Below are positions 8,343 through 17,488 of a stretch of DNA of 64,000 nt, piece after piece. Position 1 is the stretch's first letter; each line of letters starts with the position of its first letter. A program made the translations under genes and the position numbers. The DNA lies in NCBI RefSeq assembly GCF_040222955.1, contig NZ_JAVKCA010000007.1:682001-746000 (forward strand). Reading direction: 5' to 3'. Below the pieces are notes generated by a model. The model was not told the origin of the DNA, did no database searches, and saw nothing but the letters and a program-made list of their open reading frames with translations. Source of the DNA: Marinoscillum sp040222955. GTDB lineage: Bacteria > Bacteroidota > Bacteroidia > Cytophagales > Cyclobacteriaceae.

Positions 8343-10130
8343 TTAATTCAGTAAATCGTTGGTCAACTGTCCATTGCTACCATCTATAAAAACTTGCCAG
8401 ATCGGCCAAAACTGGTTTTCATCGGGGTTTCCAACATAGATGGTTTCAATTTTTTCATCATCCAATTCATCCACTACCGCCCAATCAATGTTGTCACTAT
8501 ACTCACCTGACTTATTGTCTGTTTCACCCCTCTCCAATCCATAGAATTCCAGGGTTTCGTTATTTTCTGCAAGTCTGTAATACAAGGTGGAAGGTACATT
8601 TGAATATTCACCTGACTGACTTCTCAGGTCGTACATCTTTTGTTTCGCTTCATCCAGTTTTGTCTTTAGCAGATTCCATCTGATGAGGGCCTGCTTTCGC
8701 TGCATTTCACCGCACAGTTCGAGTTTGTGCTCTTCGACGATCGCATCAAAAACAGCTGATCCGGATAACCCACCCAGATAGGCATCCACTTGAGTAGGCC
8801 AGTCCGCCTGATCGAAAGCGCGCTGGCGAATTTCTTTCAAATAGGGTTTGGCGGCATCAGGTCCCTCAAGCTCATAGGCAGCTTCAGCCGCCATGAGTAA
8901 AATTTCCGCATAGCGCATGTACATAAAGTTGGTTCCGTCATCGTTGGATGCAGTCACACGAATGTTTTTCCATTCATATCGGTATTTACCAAACATCCAC
9001 TGATCCAGGCCGGTAGGCTCTTGCTGAGCAATGTCCTCTGAAGGGCTCACGTCTTTCCATTGGTATGGCACACAAGTGACATCTCTACGCAAATCATTGG
9101 GAGCATAATCATAAAACACAAATGGCAACGGACCACCCTGACCACCTCTGGCCTGACCGGTGTACTTATCAGCACTCAAATGCCTTACGGCAAATGTGAA
9201 TAACCACCTTCCTCTCCCTGCGGCAAATGGAATTTCCCATAGCGATTCCCCTCCGGCAGTTACATCATCTTGGTTAAACTTTCTCCACAAGTCCTCAAAC
9301 GAAGTTTCGAGACGTGCTGTACCACTTGCGATCACATCTCTGCATTCCTGCAACGCGATTCCATACATGGTTGCGCGATCCAATTCCGGGTCAGTACTGA
9401 GTCGTACACCGTCGGCATACTGCGAGTACCCCCCCGCAGCTAAAGCCAGTCTGGCTCTTAGTCCTTTGACAAAAGCTTTATTTACCCGCTCAACAGAAGC
9501 GGTGCTTGATGTTTCGTTTGGCCAGGGCACCACTGTAGCGGCCTCTTCCAAATCTGCCAGTAGCTGTTTATAAATGACATCCCGGCTGGATCTCGGTAAG
9601 TACAGGGTTTCCGTAGTGATTGGTTCAAATCTTGCTGGCACGTCTCCCCAGGATTTGACCAGGTCTGCATAATATACAGCTCGCAAGGTAAGGGCCTCTC
9701 CCAGTAAGTAGGCCATATTTTCATCGTTCTCTACATCCCCGTAGTTACGCAGCCCACGAATACAAATATTTGCTCGTTCAATACCTGAATACATCATGGC
9801 CCAGGCATTGTTGGTTGTATTCATTTGGTCATTATTGGGCTTCGCGTTGTATTTCACCAAGTCGTAGTTGTCATCAGAATTATTGGAGTTGTTGTTCCAC
9901 TCCACATCTGTGTTCATCCCATAATAGGGCAGAAAGCGACCTCTGTATGAGTTAGTCTGCCCAAATGGTTCCTTAATGCCATCTACGGCACCCTTAGCCA
10001 GGGTATAAACCGAAAATATCTTCGATTCATCCAGAGTAGATTTGGCCGGTGCTTCCAGGTAATCCTCACAAGACGTTGTGGTACTCAAAATCAGCACACC
10101 AGCAAGAGCTATGTTTAATATCTTTTTCAT
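8343..10130 (-). CDS. SusD/RagB-family outer-membrane glycan-binding lipoprotein (pectin locus)
   Basis: About 595 residues. The lipoprotein signal ends TTTSCEDYL, and the ATG at 10130 (MKKILNIAL) starts it; an in-frame ATG at 10142 would add only four residues. Family hallmarks are the TPR-like helices around GEALTLRAVYYADLVKSWGD and YMRYAEILLMAAEAAYE. SusD proteins cap the SusC channel and bind the glycan at the cell surface. It lies 17 bp after susC in the same operon, which also encodes pectate lyases and an esterase. The ligand is therefore inferred to be homogalacturonan or a related pectin fragment. Confidence 0.94.
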   Translation of the reverse strand: MKKILNIALAGVLILSTTTSCEDYLEAPAKSTLDESKIFSVYTLAKGAVDGIKEPFGQTNSYRGRFLPYYGMNTDVEWNNNSNNSDDNYDLVKYNAKPNNDQMNTTNNAWAMMYSGIERANICIRGLRNYGDVENDENMAYLLGEALTLRAVYYADLVKSWGDVPARFEPITTETLYLPRSSRDVIYKQLLADLEEAATVVPWPNETSSTASVERVNKAFVKGLRARLALAAGGYSQYADGVRLSTDPELDRATMYGIALQECRDVIASGTARLETSFEDLWRKFNQDDVTAGGESLWEIPFAAGRGRWLFTFAVRHLSADKYTGQARGGQGGPLPFVFYDYAPNDLRRDVTCVPYQWKDVSPSEDIAQQEPTGLDQWMFGKYRYEWKNIRVTASNDDGTNFMYMRYAEILLMAAEAAYELEGPDAAKPYLKEIRQRAFDQADWPTQVDAYLGGLSGSAVFDAIVEEHKLELCGEMQRKQALIRWNLLKTKLDEAKQKMYDLRSQSGEYSNVPSTLYYRLAENNETLEFYGLERGETDNKSGEYSDNIDWAVVDELDDEKIETIYVGNPDENQFWPIWQVFIDGSNGQLTNDLLN

Positions 10131-10147
10131 TTTCAATGTCATTTGGA

Positions 10148-13100
10148 TTAAAATGTAAGATTCATGCCAACAGTAAACTGCCTGCTACGTGGATAGGCTG
10201 AGTAGTCCACACCCGGTGTGAGTGGGGTTTTTCGTCTGGTGGACACTTCAGGATCAAATCCCGTATAGTCTGTCAGGATAAACAGATTGTAACCCGTGAT
10301 ATAGAATCTAAGATTTTCAATACGGGCTCTTTCAATAATCGCCTCTGGTAAAGTATAACCTAAAGTGAGCGTATTGAGCCTTAGAAAGGATCCATCTTCT
10401 ACTGCCCAGTCACTAAAGATGTACCGATCCATGTATGGACTCCACATGGTGGTGTTGGCATTCACCGCCGCCAGTTGTGCAGGGTCAGTGATCAGTTGAC
10501 CGGTATTCCAATCTATATTAGTCCATCTCTCTCCCTCTTCCTGAGCGGAGATCAGGTTTCGATACTGATTGTTTTGATTGGCTGAAGTGAACTCCACTTT
10601 ATTGGCATTGTAGATATCATTCCCATAGCTCCAGTTGAAGGCGGCCGTGAGGTCAAATCCATAAGCGTAGGCGTTGAGCACAAAACCACCTGTATGTTTG
10701 GGGTTGGCATTGCCTATAAACCTTCTATCATCGATAGAAATGGTATCATTTCCATCAAGATCCATCAATTTCATCATTCCCGGACGTGGCGTTAATATAC
10801 CATCTGAAGTCACCACACCTTCCTTGAGTACCCACTGTCCTGAGCTCTCATCATATTCTTCGAAATCATCTACTTCATACCGACCATCAGATACATATCC
10901 GTACATCCTGCCAATTGGATCTCCTACTCGGGCCAGGTAGTCGTTGGCAATCTGAGTAGAAGCCCATCCAGTGGTTACTTCCGTGCCCACCAACTCGTCC
11001 ATCACGCCAAGTGATTTGATGTTATTTCTGTTGAAAGCAATATTGAAGTTGAAATTCAGGCCATAGTCCTTTTTATCCAAAGCGATACCATTAAGGCTTA
11101 GTTCGATCCCTTTGTTCTCCGTTTCACCCATATTTCGGTACTGATATTCATAGCCTGTACCTGCTACAGGGAAACGAATCAGCAAGTCGCGGGTGTTATT
11201 TTGATAAGCCTCTATCGTACCGGTGACCCGGCCTTGAAGCAAGCCAAAATCCAATCCGATATTTTTAGTTTCGGTGGTCTCCCACTTCAAGTCAGGATTG
11301 GCCATGATGGTAGAAGCCGCCCAGTAATTATTTACATCGTTGATGTAAGTGGTATTTCTGGATTCAAATGTTTGTACGGTCTGGCCTCTTGGTATATTGT
11401 TATTCCCTGCCAACCCATAACTGGCCCGAAGTTTCAATAAGTACATCCATTTGGTCAACCCGCTCATAAAGCTCTCTTCGGTAATCTTCCACCCGGCAGA
11501 TAATGACGGGAAATACCCCCAAACATTGTCTCCCTTGAATCGGCTGGATCCATCTGCTCTGTAAACCGCACTGATTAGGTAGCGATTCTTATAATCATAA
11601 TTAGCCCTTCCGAAGAATGACAACAGCTTATCATCCGGGCTAAAATTGTTATCCGCATAGATAGACTGGCCTTGTGTGGTCAGCTTGAAAGCTTCATCTG
11701 CACTAAATAATACTGGATACCCCTGAATTTCATATTCCAACTCATTGGTCTGGGTAAATAGCATTTCATGACCCCCCATCACTTTTAGGTTATGTAACTC
11801 CCCCTTGAGAACATCATAAGTCACTGTATTGGTATTTCTTAGTCTTACCTCTTTTCTATCGCTAAAGAGTGCTGACGGCTGATTGGGGAATGCAGGTGAG
11901 CGATCCCTTGCTTTGTAGGTGGTCACCCCATAAAAACGATTATCCTGGTAATTGTAGTTATCCACGGTAAAAGAAGTGCTTAGCTGCAATGGATCAATTA
12001 TTTTCCAGGCAAAGCTCCCTGCGATGTTGTAATTATTCCGTTTTTGCAATCGGTCATTGTCATTGGTGGAAACAATCGGATTTACCAGGTCTCCTGAAGT
12101 TTGCTCATTGGTATCATCTGACAGACTCACACCCGATATCGGAATAGGTGCATACGCTACTGCGTGTTTCAATCTGGAGTCCGCAGAAGATACCTCGTTC
12201 TGTTCATTGGCTCCACCCCCATTGATTTCTGTATCAGAATAACGCAATGAAAAATTCAGATCAATCTTATCATTCGGAGAGTTTTTGAATTTTAAGGTAA
12301 TGTTGTTTCTCACATAGTCAGAACCAATCATAATAGCCTTGTCATCATACCTTGCGAAGTTGGCTGAGTAATTGAACTTTTGGCCGCCACCGCGGATGCT
12401 GAGATCATTACTAAAAGTGGTTCCTGTGCGGCCATATATCTGTCTTTGCCAGTCATTGGCTGCTTGTCCTTCATATTGATCAAGGTCACCAAATAATCCG
12501 AAGTAGTCCTCATAAGATGAGTAATCACCTTCCTCACTGGCATCCAGTACGGCATATTCGTACTGCCACCTGGCGTAATCTTCCGGATCAAGCACATCCA
12601 GGGTTTTGGCAATCTTCTTCACGGCATAAAAGGAATTATAATTCACGGTGACTTTACCCTCAGTACCACTCTTAGTAGTAATAATTACTACTCCGTTTGC
12701 TCCACGAGAGCCATAAATGGCCGTTGATGAGGCATCTTTTAGCACATCGATGGACTTGATATCTGAGGGGGATAAATCCGATATAGTGCTGACAGGAAAG
12801 CCATCCACAATAAACAGCGGTGAACTGCTCTGCGTCAGGGAAGCCCCACCTCTGACCCTTATCCTGACTTCTGCGTCGGGTGAGCCCTCAGTGGTAGATA
12901 TTTGCACTCCGGCTAAACGGCCAGTCAATGACTCTGCTACACTCGCCACAGGTACCTTCTTCAAAGCATCTCCGGTTACAGAAACCACAGACCCAGTCAG
13001 GTTTGACTTTTTCTGAGTACCATAACCAACCACTACCACTTCATCCAATGCCTGTACATCAACATCCATTGACACGTTGATAGTACTTTTCCCGGCGACT

Positions 13101-13378
13101 GGTATTATTTGGTTAGCGTAACCAATAAAACTAAAAGTCAATGTTGCATCCTCGGCAACAGTCACCTTGTAGTTTCCTTCAATGTCAGTGATCGTTCCCT
13201 CTGAAGTTCCCTGAACTACAACGCTCACTCCTGGCAGACCCTCTCCTGTTTCCCGATCAGTAATCGTACCTGTTACGGTCAGATCTTGGGCTGTTGCGCT
13301 TGTCATAGATACCAGTACCAATATTGGTAAGAAAAGTACCTTTATCCATGATTTGCGAATAGTGATTTTAGTACACAT
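10148..13378 (-). CDS. SusC/RagA TonB-dependent outer-membrane transporter (pectin locus)
   Basis: A 1,076-residue TonB-dependent transporter. After the signal peptide (VLVSMTSATAQ) there is a carboxypeptidase-regulatory-like domain (VTGTITDRETGEGLPGVSVVVQGT), a TonB box region (LDEVVVVGYGTQKK) and a plug domain with DVLKDASSTAIYGSRGANGVVIITTK. A long beta-barrel follows, ending in a terminal aromatic strand (SRQFTVGMNLTF). It imports oligosaccharides bound by its SusD partner. It is the first gene of the minus-strand pectin operon. A LacI-type palindrome at 13446-13463, 67 bp before the start codon, suggests repression by the regulator encoded at 16353. Confidence 0.95.
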   Translation of the reverse strand: MCTKITIRKSWIKVLFLPILVLVSMTSATAQDLTVTGTITDRETGEGLPGVSVVVQGTSEGTITDIEGNYKVTVAEDATLTFSFIGYANQIIPVAGKSTINVSMDVDVQALDEVVVVGYGTQKKSNLTGSVVSVTGDALKKVPVASVAESLTGRLAGVQISTTEGSPDAEVRIRVRGGASLTQSSSPLFIVDGFPVSTISDLSPSDIKSIDVLKDASSTAIYGSRGANGVVIITTKSGTEGKVTVNYNSFYAVKKIAKTLDVLDPEDYARWQYEYAVLDASEEGDYSSYEDYFGLFGDLDQYEGQAANDWQRQIYGRTGTTFSNDLSIRGGGQKFNYSANFARYDDKAIMIGSDYVRNNITLKFKNSPNDKIDLNFSLRYSDTEINGGGANEQNEVSSADSRLKHAVAYAPIPISGVSLSDDTNEQTSGDLVNPIVSTNDNDRLQKRNNYNIAGSFAWKIIDPLQLSTSFTVDNYNYQDNRFYGVTTYKARDRSPAFPNQPSALFSDRKEVRLRNTNTVTYDVLKGELHNLKVMGGHEMLFTQTNELEYEIQGYPVLFSADEAFKLTTQGQSIYADNNFSPDDKLLSFFGRANYDYKNRYLISAVYRADGSSRFKGDNVWGYFPSLSAGWKITEESFMSGLTKWMYLLKLRASYGLAGNNNIPRGQTVQTFESRNTTYINDVNNYWAASTIMANPDLKWETTETKNIGLDFGLLQGRVTGTIEAYQNNTRDLLIRFPVAGTGYEYQYRNMGETENKGIELSLNGIALDKKDYGLNFNFNIAFNRNNIKSLGVMDELVGTEVTTGWASTQIANDYLARVGDPIGRMYGYVSDGRYEVDDFEEYDESSGQWVLKEGVVTSDGILTPRPGMMKLMDLDGNDTISIDDRRFIGNANPKHTGGFVLNAYAYGFDLTAAFNWSYGNDIYNANKVEFTSANQNNQYRNLISAQEEGERWTNIDWNTGQLITDPAQLAAVNANTTMWSPYMDRYIFSDWAVEDGSFLRLNTLTLGYTLPEAIIERARIENLRFYITGYNLFILTDYTGFDPEVSTRRKTPLTPGVDYSAYPRSRQFTVGMNLTF

Positions 13379-13445
13379 AATTCATCATATTATAGGTTAG
13401 TGGATTTATTAAAAGGTAATGTGATTAAAATCTGAACTCACATTT

Positions 13446-13463
13446 TGTGTAATCGATTGCACT
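13446..13463. promoter_or_regulatory. LacI-type operator palindrome upstream of susC
   Basis: TGTGTAATCGATTGCACT: the left half, reverse-complemented, reads GATTACACA against GATTGCACT on the right, with the central CG typical of LacI-family operators. It matches the sites at 16150 and 17429. It lies 67 bp upstream of the susC start. Confidence 0.75.
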
Positions 13464-13872
13464 CTGCGATCAAAAAAAAGATTCTCCCATGAGCCTGAAA
13501 GCCCGAAATGTAATGTTGACCCGTAGAATTTATTCATAATCTTCATTCTTTTTGGTTGAAAAAGTTCCTCTAAACAAATGAATTATTCTGATAAATCCGA
13601 ATTTAACAATTATTAATTATTCAATATTTACGGAATTAACCAGCTCAGCAAATCAGTTATTTACTCATTTCGCCTATTTATTTTAACGATTTTACAATAA
13701 TATAAGCAAAGCATTGAGCATTAACATGCAATTAACTCTAATCATTGTAAGCATCTCTTATTACAATATTTAAATCTCATTCATACCCATGTATTTCCAT
13801 TTATTTTTTTCACCTCAATGCACCCTGATTCGATCACTCTCTCCTCGCCAATCCTTTCATTACCGCTCATTT

Positions 13873-13890
13873 TGTGCTATCCTTTGCACA
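13873..13890. promoter_or_regulatory. Degenerate LacI-type operator upstream of the CE8 pectinesterase
   Basis: TGTGCTATCCTTTGCACA is palindromic at its ends (TGTGC/GCACA) and agrees closely with TGTGCAATCGTTTACGCA upstream of uxaB, but has CC instead of CG at the centre. It ends 43 bp before the ATG at 13934, almost the same distance as the uxaB site (42 bp). Confidence 0.55.
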
Positions 13891-13933
13891 CAATTTGACC
13901 TGATCATCATTCACTTTGTTCATATTTCTGAAA

Positions 13934-14878
13934 ATGAGAAAACTCTGGCTATTCACCCTCATGGTCGTCATATCATTCGATGGATTGGCTCAGTATGCCA
14001 CTGAAATAGTGGTAGACAAATCCGGACAAGGAGATTTCACCTCCATTCAGGAAGCCATCTATTCGACTAAAGCTTTCCCGGAACAGGACATTACCATTTA
14101 TATTAAGAATGGAGTTTATCGAGAAAAGGTGACCATTTTCTCCTGGAACAACAGGCTCACCCTGAAAGGAGAAAGTACCGATAGTACAAGGATCCTTTGG
14201 GGTGACCATTTCGCCTCGATAAACCTTGGAAGAAACAGCACTTTTCACACATTTACTCTCAAAGTAGAGGCCAACGATGTTCGATTGCAAAACCTAACAA
14301 TTATAAACAGCTCTGGCCCAATAGGTCAGGCAATAGCATTGTACCTGGAAGGAGATAGAATTCAGTTGATCAATTGTAATATCCAGGGGCATCAGGATAC
14401 GGTCTATACAGCCGGAGAAGGTTTCAGGCAATACTTTAAGGATTGTTACATTTCAGGAACTACCGATTTCATCTTTGGAGGAGCCACTGTCATCTTCGAA
14501 AACTGCACCATTGTGTCCAGGTCAAACTCGTACATCACCGCAGCCTCCACCCCTAAATCTGCTCAATTTGGTTTGGTATTTTTGAAATGCAGAATTACTA
14601 AAATGGATGAATCTGTGAACAAGGTTTATCTGGGAAGGCCATGGAGGAGTTATGCAAAAACTGCATTCATTGAATGCTATATGGAAAATCACATTCTCCC
14701 TGTTGGTTGGCACAACTGGGGGTCTGCCGAAAAAGAAACCACAGTAAGCTATGCTGAGTATGCCTCTAAAGGCCCCGGAGCTCACATGAATGAACGAGCA
14801 AGGTGGGCAACAATCCTGAACCCAACAACAGCTGCCAATTATGAACTTGAAGTTATTTTCAATGGATGGATACCTTAA
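13934..14878 (+). CDS. Pectinesterase, carbohydrate esterase family 8
   Basis: Removes methyl esters from homogalacturonan, preparing it for pectate lyases. From the ATG at 13934 the protein has 314 residues with a signal peptide (MRKLWLFTLMVVISFDGLAQ). An upstream in-frame TTG at 13916 is less likely. CE8 landmarks: GQAIALYLEGDR; GHQDTVYT with catalytic Asp155; ISGTTDFIFGGA with Asp178; and YLGRPWR with Arg235. Length fits a single-domain bacterial enzyme. It is transcribed away from the susC operon, and its stop codon directly abuts the stop codon of the convergent DUF4861 gene. Confidence 0.95.
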   Translation: MRKLWLFTLMVVISFDGLAQYATEIVVDKSGQGDFTSIQEAIYSTKAFPEQDITIYIKNGVYREKVTIFSWNNRLTLKGESTDSTRILWGDHFASINLGRNSTFHTFTLKVEANDVRLQNLTIINSSGPIGQAIALYLEGDRIQLINCNIQGHQDTVYTAGEGFRQYFKDCYISGTTDFIFGGATVIFENCTIVSRSNSYITAASTPKSAQFGLVFLKCRITKMDESVNKVYLGRPWRSYAKTAFIECYMENHILPVGWHNWGSAEKETTVSYAEYASKGPGAHMNERARWATILNPTTAANYELEVIFNGWIP

Positions 14879-16075
14879 TTAATCAACGGCTAGAACCTGA
14901 AGTGGCTGATTGAGGCGAAGGACCTCTTTCCTTAATAAAGTCATGAAGCTATCCATTGATTGGATAGGATTGGTACCTTTCTCCCAGACCGCCATAAAGT
15001 GATAAGTAACTTCCTCTGATGGATTAAACAAAACTACGTGACTTCCTGCTCCATCAACTACCTCACTAATGGAAGGTGTTTCCACAATCACTGCAAGCCC
15101 CAGCTTGTCATCGTTCAAGCTAAACTTGCCATATGTCGCAAAAATGTGATAATTATCAACCACTTCATTGACGTACTCCTCCCCAACATTCTTAACCAGC
15201 CCCGTACAGAAACCATCTATTGGATTGCTAAAGCTTATTGAATGAGTGGTCAATGCAGAGCCTGCCTGAATGCTAATGGCAGACCTCAAATCAGTGCGAT
15301 CACCCCCATCGGCCCATCCATAATAGTTAGTCCTGATTGCTGACTCCAGTAATCCATTCTTCACAATCTGACAGGTTACTGAATCAACCACCCTAAATCG
15401 ATGAAGGGTGTCATTCCTAAATTGTCCGATTGAGCCCAGGCCTAAAGTCTTCCCCACCTTCAGCAAGTCCATCCCCCACTCACTCAATTCGTGATAAGAG
15501 TCAAAGCCATCCAGACCTACACTTTGCAAAACCGGTTCCGGCTTCAACTTTCCAAACACATCCATTCCATTTCTCCAATCCAGATAAAAGCGGTAAGCCA
15601 TTTGGTCCGATTCCCAGCCCGGCCCTTCATACCTGACAAAATAGGTGTGATCAGTGTGCTGATCAGGTACCCTTAAAAAATCAAGGTTCACAAATGATCC
15701 GCCAACGTATTCCTTCTCCGTCCATGCTCCTCCCTGCTTGACGGATAACTCCGCCTGAGTCATTTTGCTGAAATTGGTAGAGCCATTTGAGGTCACTATC
15801 TCCAAATTTGTAGTCTCTCCAGGCTCAAGCTCTAGTAGCACCAGGGCTTTCTCAATCATGCCATCTTCATTTTCATCAATAAATTCTGTCGGTACTGTTC
15901 TTCCATTAAGTAGCCCTTGCAATGGTTTTTCTGCATCCACATTCAACGCCATAGTAATCACCTCCTTCCGGGCTAAATCCGATGGGTTACGAATAGCAAT
16001 AGAAGCCATCGGGACATCACCGGTACAAGAAAACAGACATGAAAGGCCAAAAAACAAGATAGGAATGAATTTCAT
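14879..16075 (-). CDS. DUF4861-family lipoprotein of the pectin regulon
   Basis: About 398 residues from the ATG at 16075, chosen because it starts a lipoprotein signal (MKFIPILFFGLSCLFSC). A GTG at 16144 would add 23 unlikely residues. The body resembles DUF4861 proteins: an early beta-rich domain (SIAIRNPSDLARKEVITMAL...), then FVRYEGPGWESDQMAYRFYLDWRNG and a C-terminal region with YHFMAVWEKG. DUF4861 proteins often lie beside GH105 and pectin lyase genes, but I know of no firm biochemical role. A LacI-type palindrome 74 bp upstream places it in the same regulon as uxaBA. It could be an enzyme acting on unsaturated oligogalacturonides or a binding protein. Confidence 0.7.
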   Translation of the reverse strand: MKFIPILFFGLSCLFSCTGDVPMASIAIRNPSDLARKEVITMALNVDAEKPLQGLLNGRTVPTEFIDENEDGMIEKALVLLELEPGETTNLEIVTSNGSTNFSKMTQAELSVKQGGAWTEKEYVGGSFVNLDFLRVPDQHTDHTYFVRYEGPGWESDQMAYRFYLDWRNGMDVFGKLKPEPVLQSVGLDGFDSYHELSEWGMDLLKVGKTLGLGSIGQFRNDTLHRFRVVDSVTCQIVKNGLLESAIRTNYYGWADGGDRTDLRSAISIQAGSALTTHSISFSNPIDGFCTGLVKNVGEEYVNEVVDNYHIFATYGKFSLNDDKLGLAVIVETPSISEVVDGAGSHVVLFNPSEEVTYHFMAVWEKGTNPIQSMDSFMTLLRKEVLRLNQPLQVLAVD

Positions 16076-16149
16076 TTTGTGAAAATAGTAAGGATTAAAG
16101 GTCACTGACCCATTGGTACAAATGGGAAATCTATGTGAATTCACTCAAA

Positions 16150-16167
16150 TGCGCAATCGTTTACACA
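16150..16167. promoter_or_regulatory. LacI-type operator between the DUF4861 gene and lacI-type regulator gene
   Basis: TGCGCAATCGTTTACACA, a near-palindrome with central CG (halves TGCGCAATC / GTTTACACA). It lies 74 bp before the DUF4861 start and 185 bp before the regulator start, so it may control the DUF4861 gene and possibly the regulator itself. Confidence 0.78.
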
Positions 16168-16352
16168 TTTTTAATGAATTGATCTTGTCAAATTTGTTGT
16201 TTCACCAGAAAAATGGTTAATATGAACCTTTAAATTGATTAGCTTCAGGAAATTGTGAAGTATGGTTTTATAACTGCAACCAGAAATTCATTACCGCAAA
16301 CAGAGCCACAATTAGTGACTACATTCGCGCTGTCTGTACAAATAACAAAAGT

Positions 16353-17390
16353 TTGAAAGGAAAAAAGACCACCATTCATGAGATTGCAAAAGAGCTGAAT
16401 ACCACCGCATCTACGGTATCCAGAGCCCTGAATAATAACCCGCGAATCAGTGAGGAAACCAAAAAGAAGGTTTTTGCTATGGCCGAAAAACTGGGCTATG
16501 AACCCAATACCATGGCCGCCTCACTGCGCAAAGGACGATCACAAATCATCGGAATCATAGTACCCTATGCTGACCGGATATTCTTCTCCTCAGTCATCAG
16601 GGGCATCGAGGAGGAAGTGAAAAAATCTGGTTATAATGTTATTATTTGTCAGTCGTACGAGAAAATTGAAAATGAGATAGATGATGTGAATGCACTCCTA
16701 TCGGCTCAGGTGGCTGGTATTATCATCTCCCTGTCACGGGAAACAAGTACCTATGAGCACCTGAAAAAAGTCATCCAGAAGAACAAAACACTGGTACTTT
16801 TTGACCGGACAACTGATGCGCTCAACACTTCCTGTGTGGCCATTGATGACTATCAGGGCGCCTATTCCTCTGTCAGCCACCTGATAGAAAATGGCTACAA
16901 GAAAATCGCTTTCTTTTCAGGTAATAAGAAGGTCAGTATCTTCAGAGAGCGTTTCAGGGGCTACCTGGCAGCTTTGAAAGACCATGATTTGCCAGTGGTG
17001 GATGATTATATCATAGAAGTACCCAGTGATGTAGAACAAGGCAAACTGGTAACTGAAAAGCTTATGTCCCTCGCGGTAAAGCCTGATGCCATATTTTCTT
17101 CCTCTGATTTTTCCGCTCTGGGAGCCACCAAATGGCTTTTGCAGAACAATTATCGCATTCCTGAGGACATAGGAATTGTCGGGTTCGGAAATGATCCCTT
17201 CACACAATACCTGGAGCCAACCATCTCTTCAGTCGACCAAAAAGGCAAGGAAATGGGCAAAACCGCGGCACAGGTCTTTCTGGAGCAAGTGGAAGGAAGG
17301 AACTCAATCCACCGCAAAGTACTACTAAGCCCGGAGCTCATCATACGCGAATCGTCAACCAAACGATCAATTAACAAAATGGTAATTTAA
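16353..17390 (+). CDS. LacI-family transcriptional regulator of pectin/galacturonate genes
   Basis: A 345-residue repressor. The N-terminal helix-turn-helix reads TIHEIAKELNTTASTVSRALNNNPRIS, followed by the hinge helix region (PNTMAASLRKGRS) and a periplasmic-binding-protein-like effector domain (IIGIIVPYADRIFFSSVIRGIE ... DIGIVGFGNDPFTQYLEPTISSVDQ). The start is a TTG at 16353; no in-frame ATG precedes the helix-turn-helix, and this start gives the usual short leader (MKGKKT). It lies 98 bp upstream of uxaB on the same strand. Four matching palindromes near pectin genes are its probable operators. The effector is inferred to be galacturonate or a breakdown intermediate. Confidence 0.92.
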   Translation: MKGKKTTIHEIAKELNTTASTVSRALNNNPRISEETKKKVFAMAEKLGYEPNTMAASLRKGRSQIIGIIVPYADRIFFSSVIRGIEEEVKKSGYNVIICQSYEKIENEIDDVNALLSAQVAGIIISLSRETSTYEHLKKVIQKNKTLVLFDRTTDALNTSCVAIDDYQGAYSSVSHLIENGYKKIAFFSGNKKVSIFRERFRGYLAALKDHDLPVVDDYIIEVPSDVEQGKLVTEKLMSLAVKPDAIFSSSDFSALGATKWLLQNNYRIPEDIGIVGFGNDPFTQYLEPTISSVDQKGKEMGKTAAQVFLEQVEGRNSIHRKVLLSPELIIRESSTKRSINKMVI

Positions 17391-17428
17391 TTCGGGGATT
17401 TGGATTGCTAAATGAAAATTCTATAAAT

Positions 17429-17446
17429 TGTGCAATCGTTTACGCA
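17429..17446. promoter_or_regulatory. LacI-type operator upstream of uxaB
   Basis: TGTGCAATCGTTTACGCA, central CG, halves related by inversion (TGTGCAATC / GTTTACGCA). It ends 42 bp before the uxaB ATG. A TTTG at 17399-17402 followed after 19 bp by TATAAATTG gives a weak Bacteroidota-type promoter match overlapping the operator, which would fit repression. Confidence 0.8.
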
Positions 17447-17488
17447 GATTAAGTAATGCTGTAGAAAACGAAAATAAGATCTGAATCA

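Larger units (their letters stand above)
13379..13933. promoter_or_regulatory. AT-rich divergent promoter region between susC and the CE8 pectinesterase
   Basis: A 555-bp stretch without a supported gene. It separates the minus-strand susC operon from the plus-strand pectinesterase. It holds two 18-bp palindromes of the same type, one near each gene (13446-13463 and 13873-13890). The part between about 13,560 and 13,800 is very AT-rich and shows no repeat or RNA gene that I recognise. I could not place a convincing TTTG...TAnnTTTG promoter pair. Confidence 0.7.
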
